From Megamerina dolium (taxonomy: Eukaryota > Arthropoda > Insecta > Diptera > Megamerinidae): a stretch of DNA of 64,000 nt. Below, piece by piece: positions 47,849-60,118 of the stretch (the first letter of the stretch is position 1; the number at the start of each line of letters is the position of its first letter). The notes under the pieces are model-generated. The model made no database searches. It was not told the origin of the DNA and saw only the letters and a program-made list of their open reading frames with translations. Both the position numbers and the translations under genes were made by a program. Location of the stretch: positions 11,389,872-11,453,871 of the forward strand of contig OY978530.1 in assembly GCA_963854835.1 (NCBI GenBank). The letters run 5' to 3'.

Positions 47849-48540
47849 GTCCATTCGCCATCCCCCTTCATAATGAAGCTGGATGTAACTGGATTTGTTG
47901 CGAGAATCTTTCGTAGGCCGGTTGCCGCTGAAATTTCCTCTATGTTACTGCAAAAGTTATCCCATGATGATCTTTTTGCTTTCCTTATCACCTTTTTAGA
48001 CACTCGTAGGCTCTCCTTATAGGGTTGCCATTGATTAGTGATTTTGGCTCGGTTGAATTGCTGTCGACACTCCTTCCTTAGAGTGATGACTCTACCGACC
48101 ACCACGGAGGTCTCTTCTTTTTGGGAGTCCTTCGAATTGGAGAGGACGCTATAGTAGCTTTCCTGCAAGCTTCTATAATTTGATGGACAGCAGCCTCAAC
48201 TTACTCTTCATTTTGAAAGCTTGAGGACGCCACGTGAGTAAAGGATTAATTTAGGGTGGCCCTATACGAATCCCAATTATTTAAAAATGGTATATACTTT
48301 TGTGGACTTATATCAAGGCGGAAGGCAATACACGTATGATCCGAGAAAGAGTGTTCTTTGCAACCCTCCATTCCCTAACTAGAGAGTCTGAAGAGTGTAT
48401 CTAATATATATAATGATATCTAAGACCTCCTCATTATTACTGGTATAAAGGTCGGTTCTGTACCCATGTTTGAGAGAGTCAAGATAGAACCAATAATATA
48501 TTCCAAAAGTAACTCACCTCTATAGTTGATGCTGAGCTGC
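47849..48540 (-). pseudogene. L1 endonuclease-RT linker
   Basis: Frame 47821-48168 contains WQPYKESLRVSKKVIRKAKR, SSWDNFCSNIEEISAATGLR, KILATNP, the segment between endonuclease and reverse transcriptase in LOA-like LINEs. The remaining sequence to 48540 is the endonuclease C-terminal half in broken frames. Confidence 0.75.
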
Positions 48541-48541
48541 C

Positions 48542-48970
48542 TCAGAAATAATGGTGCGCGTTGGCGTCGGGTCCCATCACCAGATTCGCCTCGTTTTTCT
48601 CCGCCTCATGAACTGCTTTCCTTATTATGGGGTGAAGTGGATGATTATCGCTGTAATCAGATAGTACGAATGCTTTGCAGCATTTCTCCACCAGAATACA
48701 TGATCGCGGCTTACCTGCGTTTTGAACGTAGTATAATCCATAGTAGTATAAACCATCTAAGCTTAGTCCGCGCACCTTGTCATCCAGGAGCACAGAGTGC
48801 TCCTACGTACACTTGCTTTAGGAACAACAGCCGAGCCTGAATTTGTAATCATATGCTCTCCGCTTCCCGAAAGTGTCACAATTTTGGTAAGAGACACAGT
48901 AGTGACCGATTTGGCCGTAAGCCTGCCCTCAAAAAGAATCCTTTTTTGGTTTTGAAATTTCCGAGGCAAT
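48542..48970 (-). pseudogene. L1 ORF1 start fused to endonuclease
   Basis: 48763-48969 resembles the N-terminal part of L2 ORF1 (KIVTLSGSGEHMITNSGSAV, KASVRRST). At about 48785 it passes straight into endonuclease sequence (LDDKVRGLS, AGKPRSCILVEKC, NLVMGPDANAHH). In L2 these regions are about 2 kb apart without the Jockey insertion, so most of ORF1 and the endonuclease start are deleted in L1. Confidence 0.8.
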
Positions 48971-49385
48971 TTTTTGGTTTGTGTTCATTGTTCATATACG
49001 ACCGCTTACCCGACGTATCAGGCATTGCTTAGGAGGAACCCGGAGGTCATTCGGAGGAGAGTCTTACACTCCGTAAACTCTACAGTTACTCATTGAGGAC
49101 GACAGGTATCAGAGACACTCCGTTAGAATACACTCAGTATAGCCCAGTGTAAAATGATAATCGGAAGGGAAAAAATCACGCACTGCTTTAATACGGAGTT
49201 GATCAACAATACAGAATAACAAACAAAAGCAGTGAAAAGGAAAAAGTAAAAACAATATATCGGGAGAGCGAGAGATAGAAAAGGAGCGATGGTGAAAAAT
49301 AGCGAAACGATATAGACTTAAATTAGGGTTGCTACCCATGCAAAATTTTATACGGGCAATGCGCGACACACGTCTTCTGGCGTAG
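48971..49385 (-). other. L1 5' untranslated region
   Basis: Aligns with L2 at about 59250-59580, including ATATACGACCGCTTACCCGA and CACGCACT, and ends before a TA array. No coding frame. Confidence 0.65.
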
Positions 49386-49387
49386 AC

Positions 49388-49722
<335 letters not shown>

Positions 49723-49794
<72 letters not shown>
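49723..49794. repeat. TA tail of SINE S6
   Basis: About 35 TA units immediately after the SINE 3' end. Confidence 0.95.
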
Positions 49795-49796
<2 letters not shown>

Positions 49797-49921
49797 ATAG
49801 TAGTATAGGTGGAAAAATAGTTGATTCTACTTCATAACTCGTTGTGCAGGACGTGGTTTATATGTTATAGCGGAAGTTCTTTCTGAAGAAATCGCAGATG
49901 CAAATTGGATCCTCATACAAT

Positions 49922-49941
49922 GTTTTCTTGTTTTTTAACAG
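49922..49941 (+). promoter_or_regulatory. 3' splice site of unc-13 exon
   Basis: A pyrimidine-rich tract TTTTCTTGTTTTTTAACAG ends at 49941. A second AG ten bases further would remove LSA from the protein and is less likely, because LSAATM matches UNC-13 as I recall it. Confidence 0.88.
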
Positions 49942-50223
49942 CTTTCTGCAGCAACAATGTGGGGTCTCTTTGCAGTTGATATGAAGTATGCTCTAGAAGA
50001 GCATGAGCAGCATCGCCTTTGTAAATCATCGGCATATATGAATCTACATTTTCGGGTCAAATGGCTTTACAGTAATTATGTGAAAGAGGTACCACCATAT
50101 AAAGGTGCCGTTCCTGAATATCCAGCTTGGTTTGAGCCATTCGTGATGCAATGGCTAAATGAAAATGATGATGTTTCATTAGAGTATCTGCATGGAGCAT
50201 TTAATCGTGATAAAAAGGATGGG
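49942..50223 (+). CDS. unc-13: UNC-13 (Munc13) internal exon, MUN region
   Basis: The exon encodes 94 residues without a stop, from [18 protein letters not shown] through [60 protein letters not shown] to [15 protein letters not shown]. This is a strongly conserved stretch of the MUN domain of UNC-13/Munc13, which opens syntaxin and primes synaptic vesicles at presynaptic active zones. Both exon ends are phase 0: 3' splice AG at 49941 and 5' splice GTATGT at 50224. It is the only recognised host coding sequence. Codons are balanced and uninterrupted, unlike the elements around it. No neighbouring exon is seen on either side, so both flanking introns are large. Confidence 0.95.
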
Positions 50224-50229
50224 GTATGT
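50224..50229 (+). promoter_or_regulatory. 5' splice site of unc-13 exon
   Basis: GGG|GTATGT, a good fly donor site, in phase with the last Gly codon. Confidence 0.9.
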
Positions 50230-50379
50230 ACATTATAAATATGTTCCATTCGCTAGCGCGTGCGTTCTTTAAGCTCTAAAATGATATACAAATATATATA
50301 CAATATTTATATATTAAAAGTATACATAGCTTCGAGCAATTTTTTCGAAAATCTCAATTTAATTGTGAAAAATGGGTTA
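50230..50379. other. intron start, no gene
   Basis: AT-rich intronic sequence between the exon and mariner M2. Confidence 0.5.
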
Positions 50380-51607
<1,228 letters not shown>

Positions 51608-51691
51608 GTGTTTCATTTTTGATATTTCGTTTCTTTGCGTTACCCCCAAATCAGATTTTTTTAAAATACTAAAAATTTATTATTTATTAGT

Positions 51692-52036
51692 GGGTGCCGT
51701 AGCTCAGTGGTTAGTGTGTTCGCCTTCTGATCTTTAGGTCGTGGTTCAATCCCCGGTTGATGCATAACAAATTTAATATCGATAAGATTTTTCTTTCGAA
51801 TGGTACCCACCTGTCGGCAAGCAATTGGCAATTCTTCCGACAGTAACAACTTGCCATGAAAAAACTTCTAAAAGAATGCTGTGACAAAGCTCAGAAAAAG
51901 TGATGTCACAAGTGTTCTGCCGTTCGGAACGGGCTAAAATAAGGAGGTCTCTTCTAATGCTGTCCAAATTTAAGACGCACAACAGTAATGGAAGAGAAGC
52001 TCGGCCGATGAGCCCTTTGGGGCTTTAAGTGCCACA
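51692..52036 (+). mobile_element. SINE S7, full length
   Basis: GGGTGCCGTAGCTCAGTGG head, box B GGTTCAATCCCC, complete body, 3' end GCTTTAAGTGCCACATA. Instead of a TA tail it is followed directly by T17, the poly(A) end of a minus-strand Jockey (J3). Confidence 0.95.
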
Positions 52037-52528
52037 TATTTTTTTTTTTTTTTTTAATTTATTGAATCTTTCTAATATACGTAGAAACTCACAATAAGTA
52101 ATCAAATCTTACAAAGTAACTAAAATTATGTGATATTCCCGGTGTTCCATCACAATTTGTCGAGTCGCGAGGTTTATCAATTACACAACAAATTCAATGT
52201 GTTTTCTCTTTTTAGTCGTCGATGGCTTGTGCTCAGCAACAATTGCCTATCAAGGGGATTCGTCTGGTTGTGTAATTTTGTAACTGATTGGCCATTTATT
52301 TCTAGCCTTAGCGTGAAGGTTACATGTACGCTCTTTGATTCATTGACTTTTATACGCCATTTTTATAGCCAGATTTCGAGAGAATCGACATGAGTCTGCA
52401 GGACTTTATTAGCTTCAATGGGGTTAAAGCGAGAGCACAATATTGTCGTATCATCGGCAAAGGTCGATATGAATGTCTAGTTACTGTTGGGCATATATGA
52501 AGTGTATAAGATATACAGTCAGGTGCCC
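52037..52528 (-). mobile_element. Jockey LINE copy J3, 3' portion
   Basis: From the poly(A) (T run near 52039-52056) through the 3' UTR and C-terminal coding region to the FADD block of the reverse transcriptase (TTTGCCGATGAT on the minus strand near 52455), with an internal deletion at about 52277. The right end stops at the LOA-like LINE L2. It is probably the 3' part of the same element as J4. Confidence 0.85.
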
Positions 52529-52640
52529 ATAAGTTAGGTAAGGTTATGCGGACGCCCCTCAAAGGCGGTCGCACTTAGGCCAAATAATTGGCCCATTGTG
52601 TCACCATGCTTCACTAATGCTTACTGCCCTATCTCCTCTG

Positions 52641-53353
52641 TTAAGCGGAACCATTGGGATTTCCTAATGAATAAAGCAATGTCCCTGACATCCATGGGTG
52701 CAAGCTCAGTGGTATCTGTAAAAAAGGCACTCGCCAGTAGAGTATGCCTTCTGCGTGCCAAGGCGTGGTATCCACAGAGGAAGTGGTAAAGACTTTCCTT
52801 CTCTTCCTTGTCCTGGCAGCTGCGACAAAATCGTTGGTCGGTAAACCGAGCCTTGCAGCATGCCTACCCACAAGCCAGTGGCCCGTGAGTACGGCGACTA
52901 CTTTACTGATGGTTTTCCTTCCCATTGAGAACAGTGAACGAGTTCGTCTATTGTCAAGAGTTGGCCAGATTTTCCTAGTGGTAGCACAAGAGCTCTCATC
53001 CCGCCATCTTCTGTTGACTATGGTGAGGTAATGTTGTGTGATGATCTTGCCAATTCATCTGCCTCACAGTTCCACGGAATGTTCCTATGTCCCGGTACCC
53101 ATACAATGTGTACATTGTAGTGCTCCGCTAGCTCGTTAAAAGCTAAACGGCATTTAAAGTCAAGTGTCGATTTGGAGAACGTTCCTGCCATAGATTTAAT
53201 AGCAACTTGACTGTCGGTGTAGATAAAAACATCTTTGAAAAATATTATATTACAGCGAAGCCACGTGGCTGCCTCCTTTATAGTCATTATCTCAGCTTGA
53301 AAAATACTGCAAAAGTCTGGTAATCGGAACCCTAACCTCCAATTTTGAGCCAT
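52641..53353 (-). pseudogene. L2 RNase H and C-terminal Cys/His region
   Basis: 53018-53353 reads IFQAEIMTIKEAATWLRCNI, VFIYTDSQVAIKSMAGTF and HIVWVPGHRNIPWNCEADEL, RNase H. 52641-52925 continues with SKVVAVLTGHWLVGRHAARL and in neighbouring frames a FCRSCQDEEE...HFLC segment, the zinc-like C-terminus of LOA/I-type pol. Two frameshifts break it. Confidence 0.88.
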
Positions 53354-54700
53354 CTGTGTACAATTGTACCGATTGAACTCCAGTTTCGGTGCCTATACTA
53401 CTTTTTCTTCCCTTGAGGGTATATGTGTTGTGAATCTATTGTCAAAGCATGGTATGGGGATGGTATAGTCGATGGCATTCGGAATTGTAGTGCATTCCCC
53501 CAGGATCCTTGACTGCCCGTATCCTGGTTGAACCCAGCGTGAAGCTATGTTTAGCTAATTGCTAATATAAGCGCTCTCTGCTTGCCAAATAAATCTACGG
53601 GGAGTAGAAGCAATAGCAAGTAAAGTGCTTTTGACGGAGTGGTTCTTAGAGCGCCTGTTGTCAACACCGCAGACGTCCTTTGAACCTTGTCTATTAGCCG
53701 TCTGTGTACCTCCTTATTTAAGGATTCCCACCAGACTATCAGACCGTAAAAAAGAATTAATCTGACGACCGCAGAGTATAGCCATGATACGATTGTAGGA
53801 CTCATCCCCCATCTTTTACCTATGGCTTTCTTACAGGAATAGAGTCCTGCTGTTGCTTTACGAACCCTTTCCTCCGTGTTTCCAACATAGTTTCCTATCT
53901 AAAGTTATACCCAAGTACTTCGCCTGTTCAGTTATCTTTAGACTAGTTCTCCCAATTCTAGGTAAGGCAAAAATAGGTATTTTATGCTTTCCAGTAAGGA
54001 AGACTAGCTCAGTTTTGGCAGGGTTGATGGCTAGACCAGAGTTTGAAGCCCATTTGGACAGGATTGATCACTTCGGTGAGTGTATTTAAATATTTTCCCG
54101 ATGCCACAAGTGCCAAGTCATCTGCATAAGCCACCACTTTGCATCCCGTGGCCTGTAAAGATATGAGAACTTCATTGATGGTTAAGTTCCACAAAAGAGG
54201 CCACAACACAAATCGCAAATCTACTATCTTTGCTTTAGCAACAGACTAATGAATCTAATAATAGGTTCATCTACCTTAAGCATAGCAAGAGAGTTTTCGA
54301 CTGCTTCTGGGTTTATGTTATTGAAGACCCCCTCAATATCTAGAAAGGTGACCAAGCTATATTCTTTGCAGTGCAAAGATGTTTCGATCTTCTGCACAAG
54401 TGAGTGAAGGGCTGTCTCAACGGACTTGCCTTTGTTATATGCGTGTTGCAATGAACAGATATTCTTACTATCTATAGAGCCCCTTAAGTGCACATCAAAT
54501 AGCCTTTCAAGGGTTTTTAGTAAGAAGAATGATAGACTTATAGTTCTGAAATCACTTGGCTTTGAGTGGAACGTTTTTCTGCGTTTAGAGATAAACACCA
54601 TGTTAACTTGTAGCCACATCTTGGGGACATAGCATAGTCTTTGGCATTCAGAGGAGATTACCTCCAATCAAGGTGTTAAGAGGTCCGCACATTTCTGCAT
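53354..54700 (-). pseudogene. L2 reverse transcriptase
   Basis: 54224-54667 reads YVPKMWLQVNMVFISKRRKT, FRTISLSFFLLKTLERLFDV, LQHAYNKGKSVETALHSL, VTFLDIEGVFNN; 54009-54218 gives WPLLWNLTINEVLISLQATG and the catalytic YADD (54117-54128); 53551-53805 is the thumb (VSWLYSAVVRLILFYGLIVW). Frameshifts separate the pieces and a short segment before WPLLWN is missing. Confidence 0.88.
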
Positions 54701-56030
54701 GTCCGCGGGTATAACACCATCAGGTCCTGGTGACTTGAATGGTTTAAAATTATTTATCGCCCAATTAATCTTTATTTTACTGATTATTTTGTATGGGACG
54801 TCTTAGATAATTCTACTAGGATTGACATTGGGAGTTCGGCCAGGGCTGTCCTCCAAAGAGACTGGAAAATGGGAATCAATTAGTAACCGAAGAGTTTCCA
54901 GACTTGAAGTAGTCCAATCACCATCCCCCTTCGTAATGAAGCTGGGTGTAACTGGATTCGTTGCGAGAATCTTTCGTAGACGGCTTGCCTCTGAAATTTC
55001 CTCTATGTTACTGCAAAGTCATTCCATGATGATCTTTTTGCTCTCCTAATCGCATTTTTAAACACTCGTAGGCTCTCCTTATAGGGTTGCCATTGATTAG
55101 TGATTTTGGCTCGGTTGAATTGCTGTCGACACTCCTTCCTTAGAGTGATGATCTCTACCGACCACCACGGAGGTCTCTTCTTTTTAGAGTCCTTCGAATT
55201 GGAGAGGCTATATAGTAGCTTTCCTGCAAGCTTCTATAATTTGATGAACAGCAGCCTCAACTTACTCTTCATTTTGCAAGCTTGAGGGCGCCATGTGAGT
55301 GAAGGATTAATTTAGGGTGGCCCTATACGTATCCCAATTTTTGTGTTTCCTATTGAATAATGGTATCTACTTTTATGGCCTTATATCAAGGCGGAAGCTA
55401 ATACTCGTATGATCTGAGAAAGAGTGTTCTTTGTCAACCTTCCATTCTCTAAGTCCGAAGGATCGTTTGTAAGTGTTATATCTAAAACCTCCTTCCTGTT
55501 GCAGGTAATAAAGGTCGGTACTGTACCCATATTTGCGAGAGTCAAGTTGGAACTAATAATATATTCAAAAAGTGACTCACCTCGTTCGTTGTTATCTGAG
55601 CTGCACCAGATATAATGGTGTGCGTTGGCATCGGTTCCCATCACCAGATTCGCCTTGTTTTTCTCCGCCTCGTGAACTGCCTTTCTTATTATAGGGTGAG
55701 GTGGGGGCTCAGTGTGGTCGTGAGCCATGTACGTAGACATCAGCCAATATATATGGGATTGATGTTCTAGCGCAATGGTCACAGTAACACAGTAGGTATG
55801 CTTTGTAGCATTTCTTCACTAAAATACATGATCGAGGCTTACCTGCGTTTTGAGCATAGTATAGTCCATAATTTGCAGAGCTTAGTCCGCGCACCTTGTC
55901 ATCCAGGATCCACGGTTCCTGAATTAAAAAGATGTCCTCCGCTTTATCGCTTAGCCGGAGGACGGGAGCAGCGGAAGCAGAGTGGTGCAGATTAATCTGG
56001 ACCACCCTAAGCATCTCCGTTTGCAATATT
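54701..56030 (-). pseudogene. L2 endonuclease and linker
   Basis: 55709-56026 starts LRVVQINLHHSASAAPVLRL, FLIQEPWILDDKVRGLS; 55381-55782 continues NKANLVMGTDANAHHYIWCS, NNERGESLFEYIISSNL, EVLDITLTND. This is an apurinic-type endonuclease with catalytic Q, E, D-N-A-H positions visible. The linker runs down to 54700. At least two frame changes. Confidence 0.88.
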
Positions 56031-56776
56031 TAATATAGACGCCTCGGTCACCGAAGTATCGGTGTCCTCGACGTCACAGCATAGTAACTCGTCCTCGTCC
56101 GCTGTGCTAACTTGCATATCTCAAAACAGGTCGCCAACCATCTCAGATGTTGACATCGTATCGCTGTCTCCGTCACACGAAATGTCCTCAACCGGGGCCG
56201 ATCTAACTTTCGTATCCCCTGGTTTTGGATGTACTTTTCCTGCGTGTTTTTCATAGACTTACAGGGTGATTTGGAAGAAGCCATAGCTTATCACCCCTTT
56301 CTGTTTGGCGAGAGGTGCCAAGGATTGCTCATTTAAGATCACAACGACCTGTCTTGAATTTTCCTTGGGTTCTCTCACCTTCACTACTTTCCAATCATCT
56401 GTGGGAAGAGATGAATTTGCGAGCCGCATATGATCCAATATTTCCTAGGATTTGACGGCTCTGCTAGAATCCAGGCGCATGACCTGGGTCTGTTGGGGAT
56501 CTGGTCTCTAGGAACGGCCTCAAGTCGAGCGTGGCCTCTCTAAAGAGATCTGCCGATCGCTGGTCCGCCCGGGACATTAGTGTGATGCGTCAGTGATGTC
56601 ATCCGGCATCTCTGCAACAAACGACCGGGCCAGGGTTCCTCGCCAGGATATCCCTGTATATCCTTAGGAGACTTATTTCCACTAGGCGCCATTGCCAGAA
56701 TGGCAGTGCTCCATCTTCATGGTTCCTATCAATGAGGGCAAGGATAAGGTGGTCCTTTGCCACGTCACTGAAGGAA

Positions 56777-58595
56777 GCAAGCCTTAAAAAATAAAAACAA
56801 CAAAGAGTTAGAAGAGCACATAGCGAAATTAACACCTGGTGAAGCGTCAGACTACTCTTTGTGGAAATCAGCAAAAAATTCAAATCGGCCAATTCTCACT
56901 GATTCCCCCATCCATTTGAGTGACGGTAATTGGGCTAGAAGCAACTGTGAGAAGGGTTTGGCTTTTGCAAACCACCTAAAAAGTGTGTTTACACCCAATC
57001 CACCCTCTTCACAGTCCTCATTACCAAAATTAACTTCTCAACCTTGCTCAATAACGCTCAAAATTAAAAAAAGGACATATCCAAAGCAATTTATAAAGAT
57101 TTAAACCCAAAAAAATCACCTGGTCCAGATAAAATTACCGGTAAAATGATAAAAGAGAGCTACCTCAGGTTCAGTAATTCATCTGATGTACATTTTCAAT
57201 GCTATCCTTCGTATTAAACACTATTCGAAATGCTGGAAAACTTCAAAAATTATTATGATAGCAAAACCAGGAAAAGACCCTACAAAAGTTGCATCGTACA
57301 GATCTATCAGCCTCCTGCCTCTACTTTCTAAAGTATTCGAAAAGCTACTTGTCATGAATATAACTCCATTTATTAATCTCAACCAACTGATTCCTCAACA
57401 TCAGTTTGGATTTAGAAAACAGCACGGCACAATAGAACAAGTCCACCGCATTGTAACTCTGATAAGGAACACTTTTGAAGAAAAAAAGTATTGCTCAGCT
57501 GTCTTTCTTGATATCACTCAAGCTTTCGATAAAGTATGGCACGATGGCCTTATTTACAAACTCAAACTATTACTGCCTGCAAATGTCTCCTCATTGCTTA
57601 GTAGCTACCTCACGAAGAGACAATTGCTCGTACATCACAAGGATTACACAACAAATCCATTGGATATTCACGCTGGCGTTCCTCAAGGAAGCGTTTTGGG
57701 CCCCTTACTGTATCTCTTATACACTACAGATATGCCCAGCAACAACTATACATTTATATCGACCTTTGCAGATGATACGGCAATATTGAAAACTCGCTCT
57801 AACCCCATAGAAGCTACTAAACTCCTGCAGACTCATGTCGATTCTCTCGAAATCTGGCTAGCAAAATGGCGTATAAAAGTCAATGAATCAAAGAGCGTAC
57901 ATCTAACCTTCACGCTAAGGCTAGATACATGTCCCCCACTTAAAATAAATGGCCAATCAGTTCCACAATGTTCCTCAACAAAGTACTTCTTCACCTCGAC
58001 AGAAGGCTGACATGGAAAAATCACATGGAGGCAAAGAAAACTCAGATCAAGCTTAAAATGAATCAGTTATGGTGGCTGTTACACAAAAGATCAAAGTTGA
58101 ATCTCGAATACAAAGTGCTATTATATAAAGCAATCCTGAAGCCAATTTGGACTTATGGTATTCAGTTTTGGGGCACCGCATCTCCCTCTAATATCGAAAA
58201 ATTGCAGCGAATACAATCCAAGTGTCTGCGAATTATTGTAAACGCGCCTTGGTATATGAGGAACGTTAACATCCATCGAGATTTAAATGTACCCACAATT
58301 TCTGAGGAAGTTGCAATGTCTTGCAGAAGCTACATTCAAAAATTACACAGTCATCCGAATCCCCTTGCTATGCAATTGTTGCTGAACACGGGGCATCGTC
58401 GATTAAAAAAAAAAGACACACTGAATATGCTGTGAAATTGCTATACCTCGTGACTCAACAAATTGTGATGGAACGTTGGGAATATCACATAATTTTATTT
58501 AGTTTGTAAGCTTTGATTACTTCTTGTTAGTTTCTAAGTAATTTAATAGAAAGATCCAATAAAAAAGCTTGTAAAAAAAAAAAAAAAAAAAAAAG
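56777..58595 (+). mobile_element. Jockey LINE copy J2, 5'-truncated, in L2 ORF1
   Basis: Starts inside ORF2 (GCAAGCC...) and ends in A22 at 58573-58594. TGAAGGAA flanks it at 56769-56776 and 58596-58603, the target-site duplication. Its 5' boundary is confirmed by J4, where the same Jockey sequence continues further upstream (near 60770). Confidence 0.96.
56859..58435 (+). pseudogene. Jockey J2 reverse transcriptase, frameshifted
   Basis: 56859-57104 (LSDGNWARSN, FANHLKSVFTPNPPSS) ends by a 1-nt loss in an A run. 57186-58010 holds KCWKTSKIIMIAKPGKDPTK, QFGFRKQHGTIEQVHRIVTL, FLDITQAFDKVWHDGLIYK, GVPQGSVLGPLLYLLYTTD and FADD at 57765-57776. It stops after TKYFFTSTEG, and 57968-58435 continues in another frame (DRRLTWKNHMEAKKTQIKLK, ILKPIWTYGIQFWGTASPS). 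The second break is the same 4-nt loss as in J1. Confidence 0.93.
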
Positions 58596-59577
58596 TGAAG
58601 GAACGCGCTTGGATATGAAATGTGGCCGAAGCTGGAGTTTTCGCCTTTTTTGGCTTAGACAGCTGCTCTTCTTGCGAGCGTTGCCGTTTGGACGCAAGTC
58701 CAGAAGAACGGGCATTTTCTCGTTCAGCGATTATGCCTTTTGACCACTCCAGAGATTCTTTTTCTCGCTCTGAGAGTTCTGTTACCAGGACGACACCGAG
58801 CTTTTCAGTAATTCTGAAAGCGGCTCTTCTTTCCCGATATGTCCAGATGGACCCCCTAATTGGTTTAGCGGGAGCTCTCAAATTAGAGGCAGTAGCTTTA
58901 GTTGATGGAGCTAAGTCCAAAGGGGATGTGGCTGCTGAAACAGGAGTCGCAGCCTTTGTTAGTGTCTTAGTAGCAGCGGGTCTTGATATGGTGGTCACAG
59001 ACCCTTTGCTAACTTGCACTGATTTCCTCAATTTCAGTGGTTTGGTGACCAGAACTGGTGTGCTCCTGCGTACAGGTGTTTTAGGGAGAGCGGAGGAGCC
59101 TGACTTTAGTATCTTATGCTCTACGCTTCCCGAAAAGGTTACAATTTTGGGACGAGTCCCTGTGGTGTCCGATTTGTACGTGGGCCTGAGCTCCAGCGGA
59201 CGCCTTTTGGGGTTTTCGGAATTGTCCGAGGCACTTTTTATTTTGTGGTCCATATTTCATATACGACCGCTTACCCGACGTATCAGGCATCGCGGTCTAA
59301 TCTTTTAGGAGGGACTTGGTGGTCGTCCGAAGCAGAGCCCTATACTCCGGAAAGTCCACAGCTACTCTCTGAGGCGGACAGGTACCAAAAAGGCTCCGTT
59401 AAAATACAGCCAGTAAAGTCCTCCCGCTGCAAACTAACCAGTGGGCACGGAAACGCATAACACCCTGGATTGCGGGAAGGATTTTGTCGACTCCCAGGTC
59501 TAGATTCGTATTGTTCTGTTTATTAGCAGGGTCACCTCAAGCAGGATGTGACTGAGTCACGCACTAGCGGTCTTGGT

Positions 59578-59977
59578 CAGATAGAGGATAAAAATAAATA
59601 AAAAAAAATAAATATGTGGCCACATAAAGCCCCAAAGGGCTCATTGGCCGAGCTTCTCTTCCATTACTGTTGTGCGTCTTAAATTTTGGACAATATTAGA
59701 AGGGACCTACTTATTTTAGCCGGTTCCGAACGGCAGAACACTTGTGACATCACTTTTTCTGAGCTTTGTCACAGAGTTCTTTAAGAAGCTTTTTCATGGC
59801 AAGTTGTTACTGTCGGAAGAATTGCCAATTGCTTGCCGACAGGTGGGTGCCGTTCGAAAGAAAAATCTTATCGATATTAAATTTGTTATGCATCAGCCGG
59901 GGATTGAACCACCGACCTACAGATCAGAAGGCGAACACACTAACCACTGAGCTATGGCACCCACCAGATAGAGGATA
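59578..59977 (-). mobile_element. SINE S8 with 13-bp target-site duplication
   Basis: CAGATAGAGGATA is found at 59578-59590 and 59965-59977. Between them is a full-length minus-strand SINE (head at 59962, body to 59615) with 3' end TGTGGCCACATA and an AT/T-rich tail of 24 bp rather than pure TA. It interrupts the 5' UTR of L2. Confidence 0.96.
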
Positions 59978-60108
59978 GCGCCTTATATAAAGCTACGGCT
60001 GTATTGCGCATATTCTGACCCTGCAAAGAAAGTGCAAAAGCACACTCACACATCCACACACCCGCACAATTGCTTGACCCCAAGGGGTAGCCCCCTTGGG
60101 GCCAAGAA
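59978..60108 (-). other. L2 5' end with hairpin
   Basis: Probable 5' extremity of L2, with CACA-rich sequence and a 10-bp hairpin at 60078-60101 (CCCCAAGGGG and its reverse complement around TAGC). The boundary is where Jockey homology starts at about 60109. Confidence 0.6.
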
Positions 60109-60118
60109 AGCCCAAATC

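Larger units (their letters stand above)
56048..59253 (-). pseudogene. L2 ORF1, split by Jockey J2
   Basis: The N-terminal part 58604-59253 is a Lys/Ser/Thr-rich frame (KIVTFSGSVEHKILKSGSSA, WTYRERRAAFRITEKLGVVL). The coding continues on the other side of J2 at 56776 with VAKDHLILALIDRNHEDGAL, resembling the DUF4780 domain of LOA-like ORF1 proteins, and ends in broken frames at 56048-56284. ORF1 proteins bind LINE RNA. Confidence 0.8.
52529..60108 (-). mobile_element. LOA-like LINE copy L2, with nested insertions
   Basis: Minus-strand LINE with 5' UTR, ORF1, endonuclease, reverse transcriptase, RNase H and a C-terminal Cys/His region. The 3' end at 52529 has TTAGGTAAGG, similar to L1. It splits a Jockey (J3/J4) and is itself split by Jockey J2 (56777-58595) and SINE S8. 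Without these it is about 5.4 kb, near full length. About 230 bp of Jockey sequence is missing at its insertion point. Confidence 0.85.

Noticed and set aside
58622..59308. 228-residue + strand open frame
   Set aside because: It is the antisense of L2 ORF1, which has LOA-like composition and correct position relative to the endonuclease.
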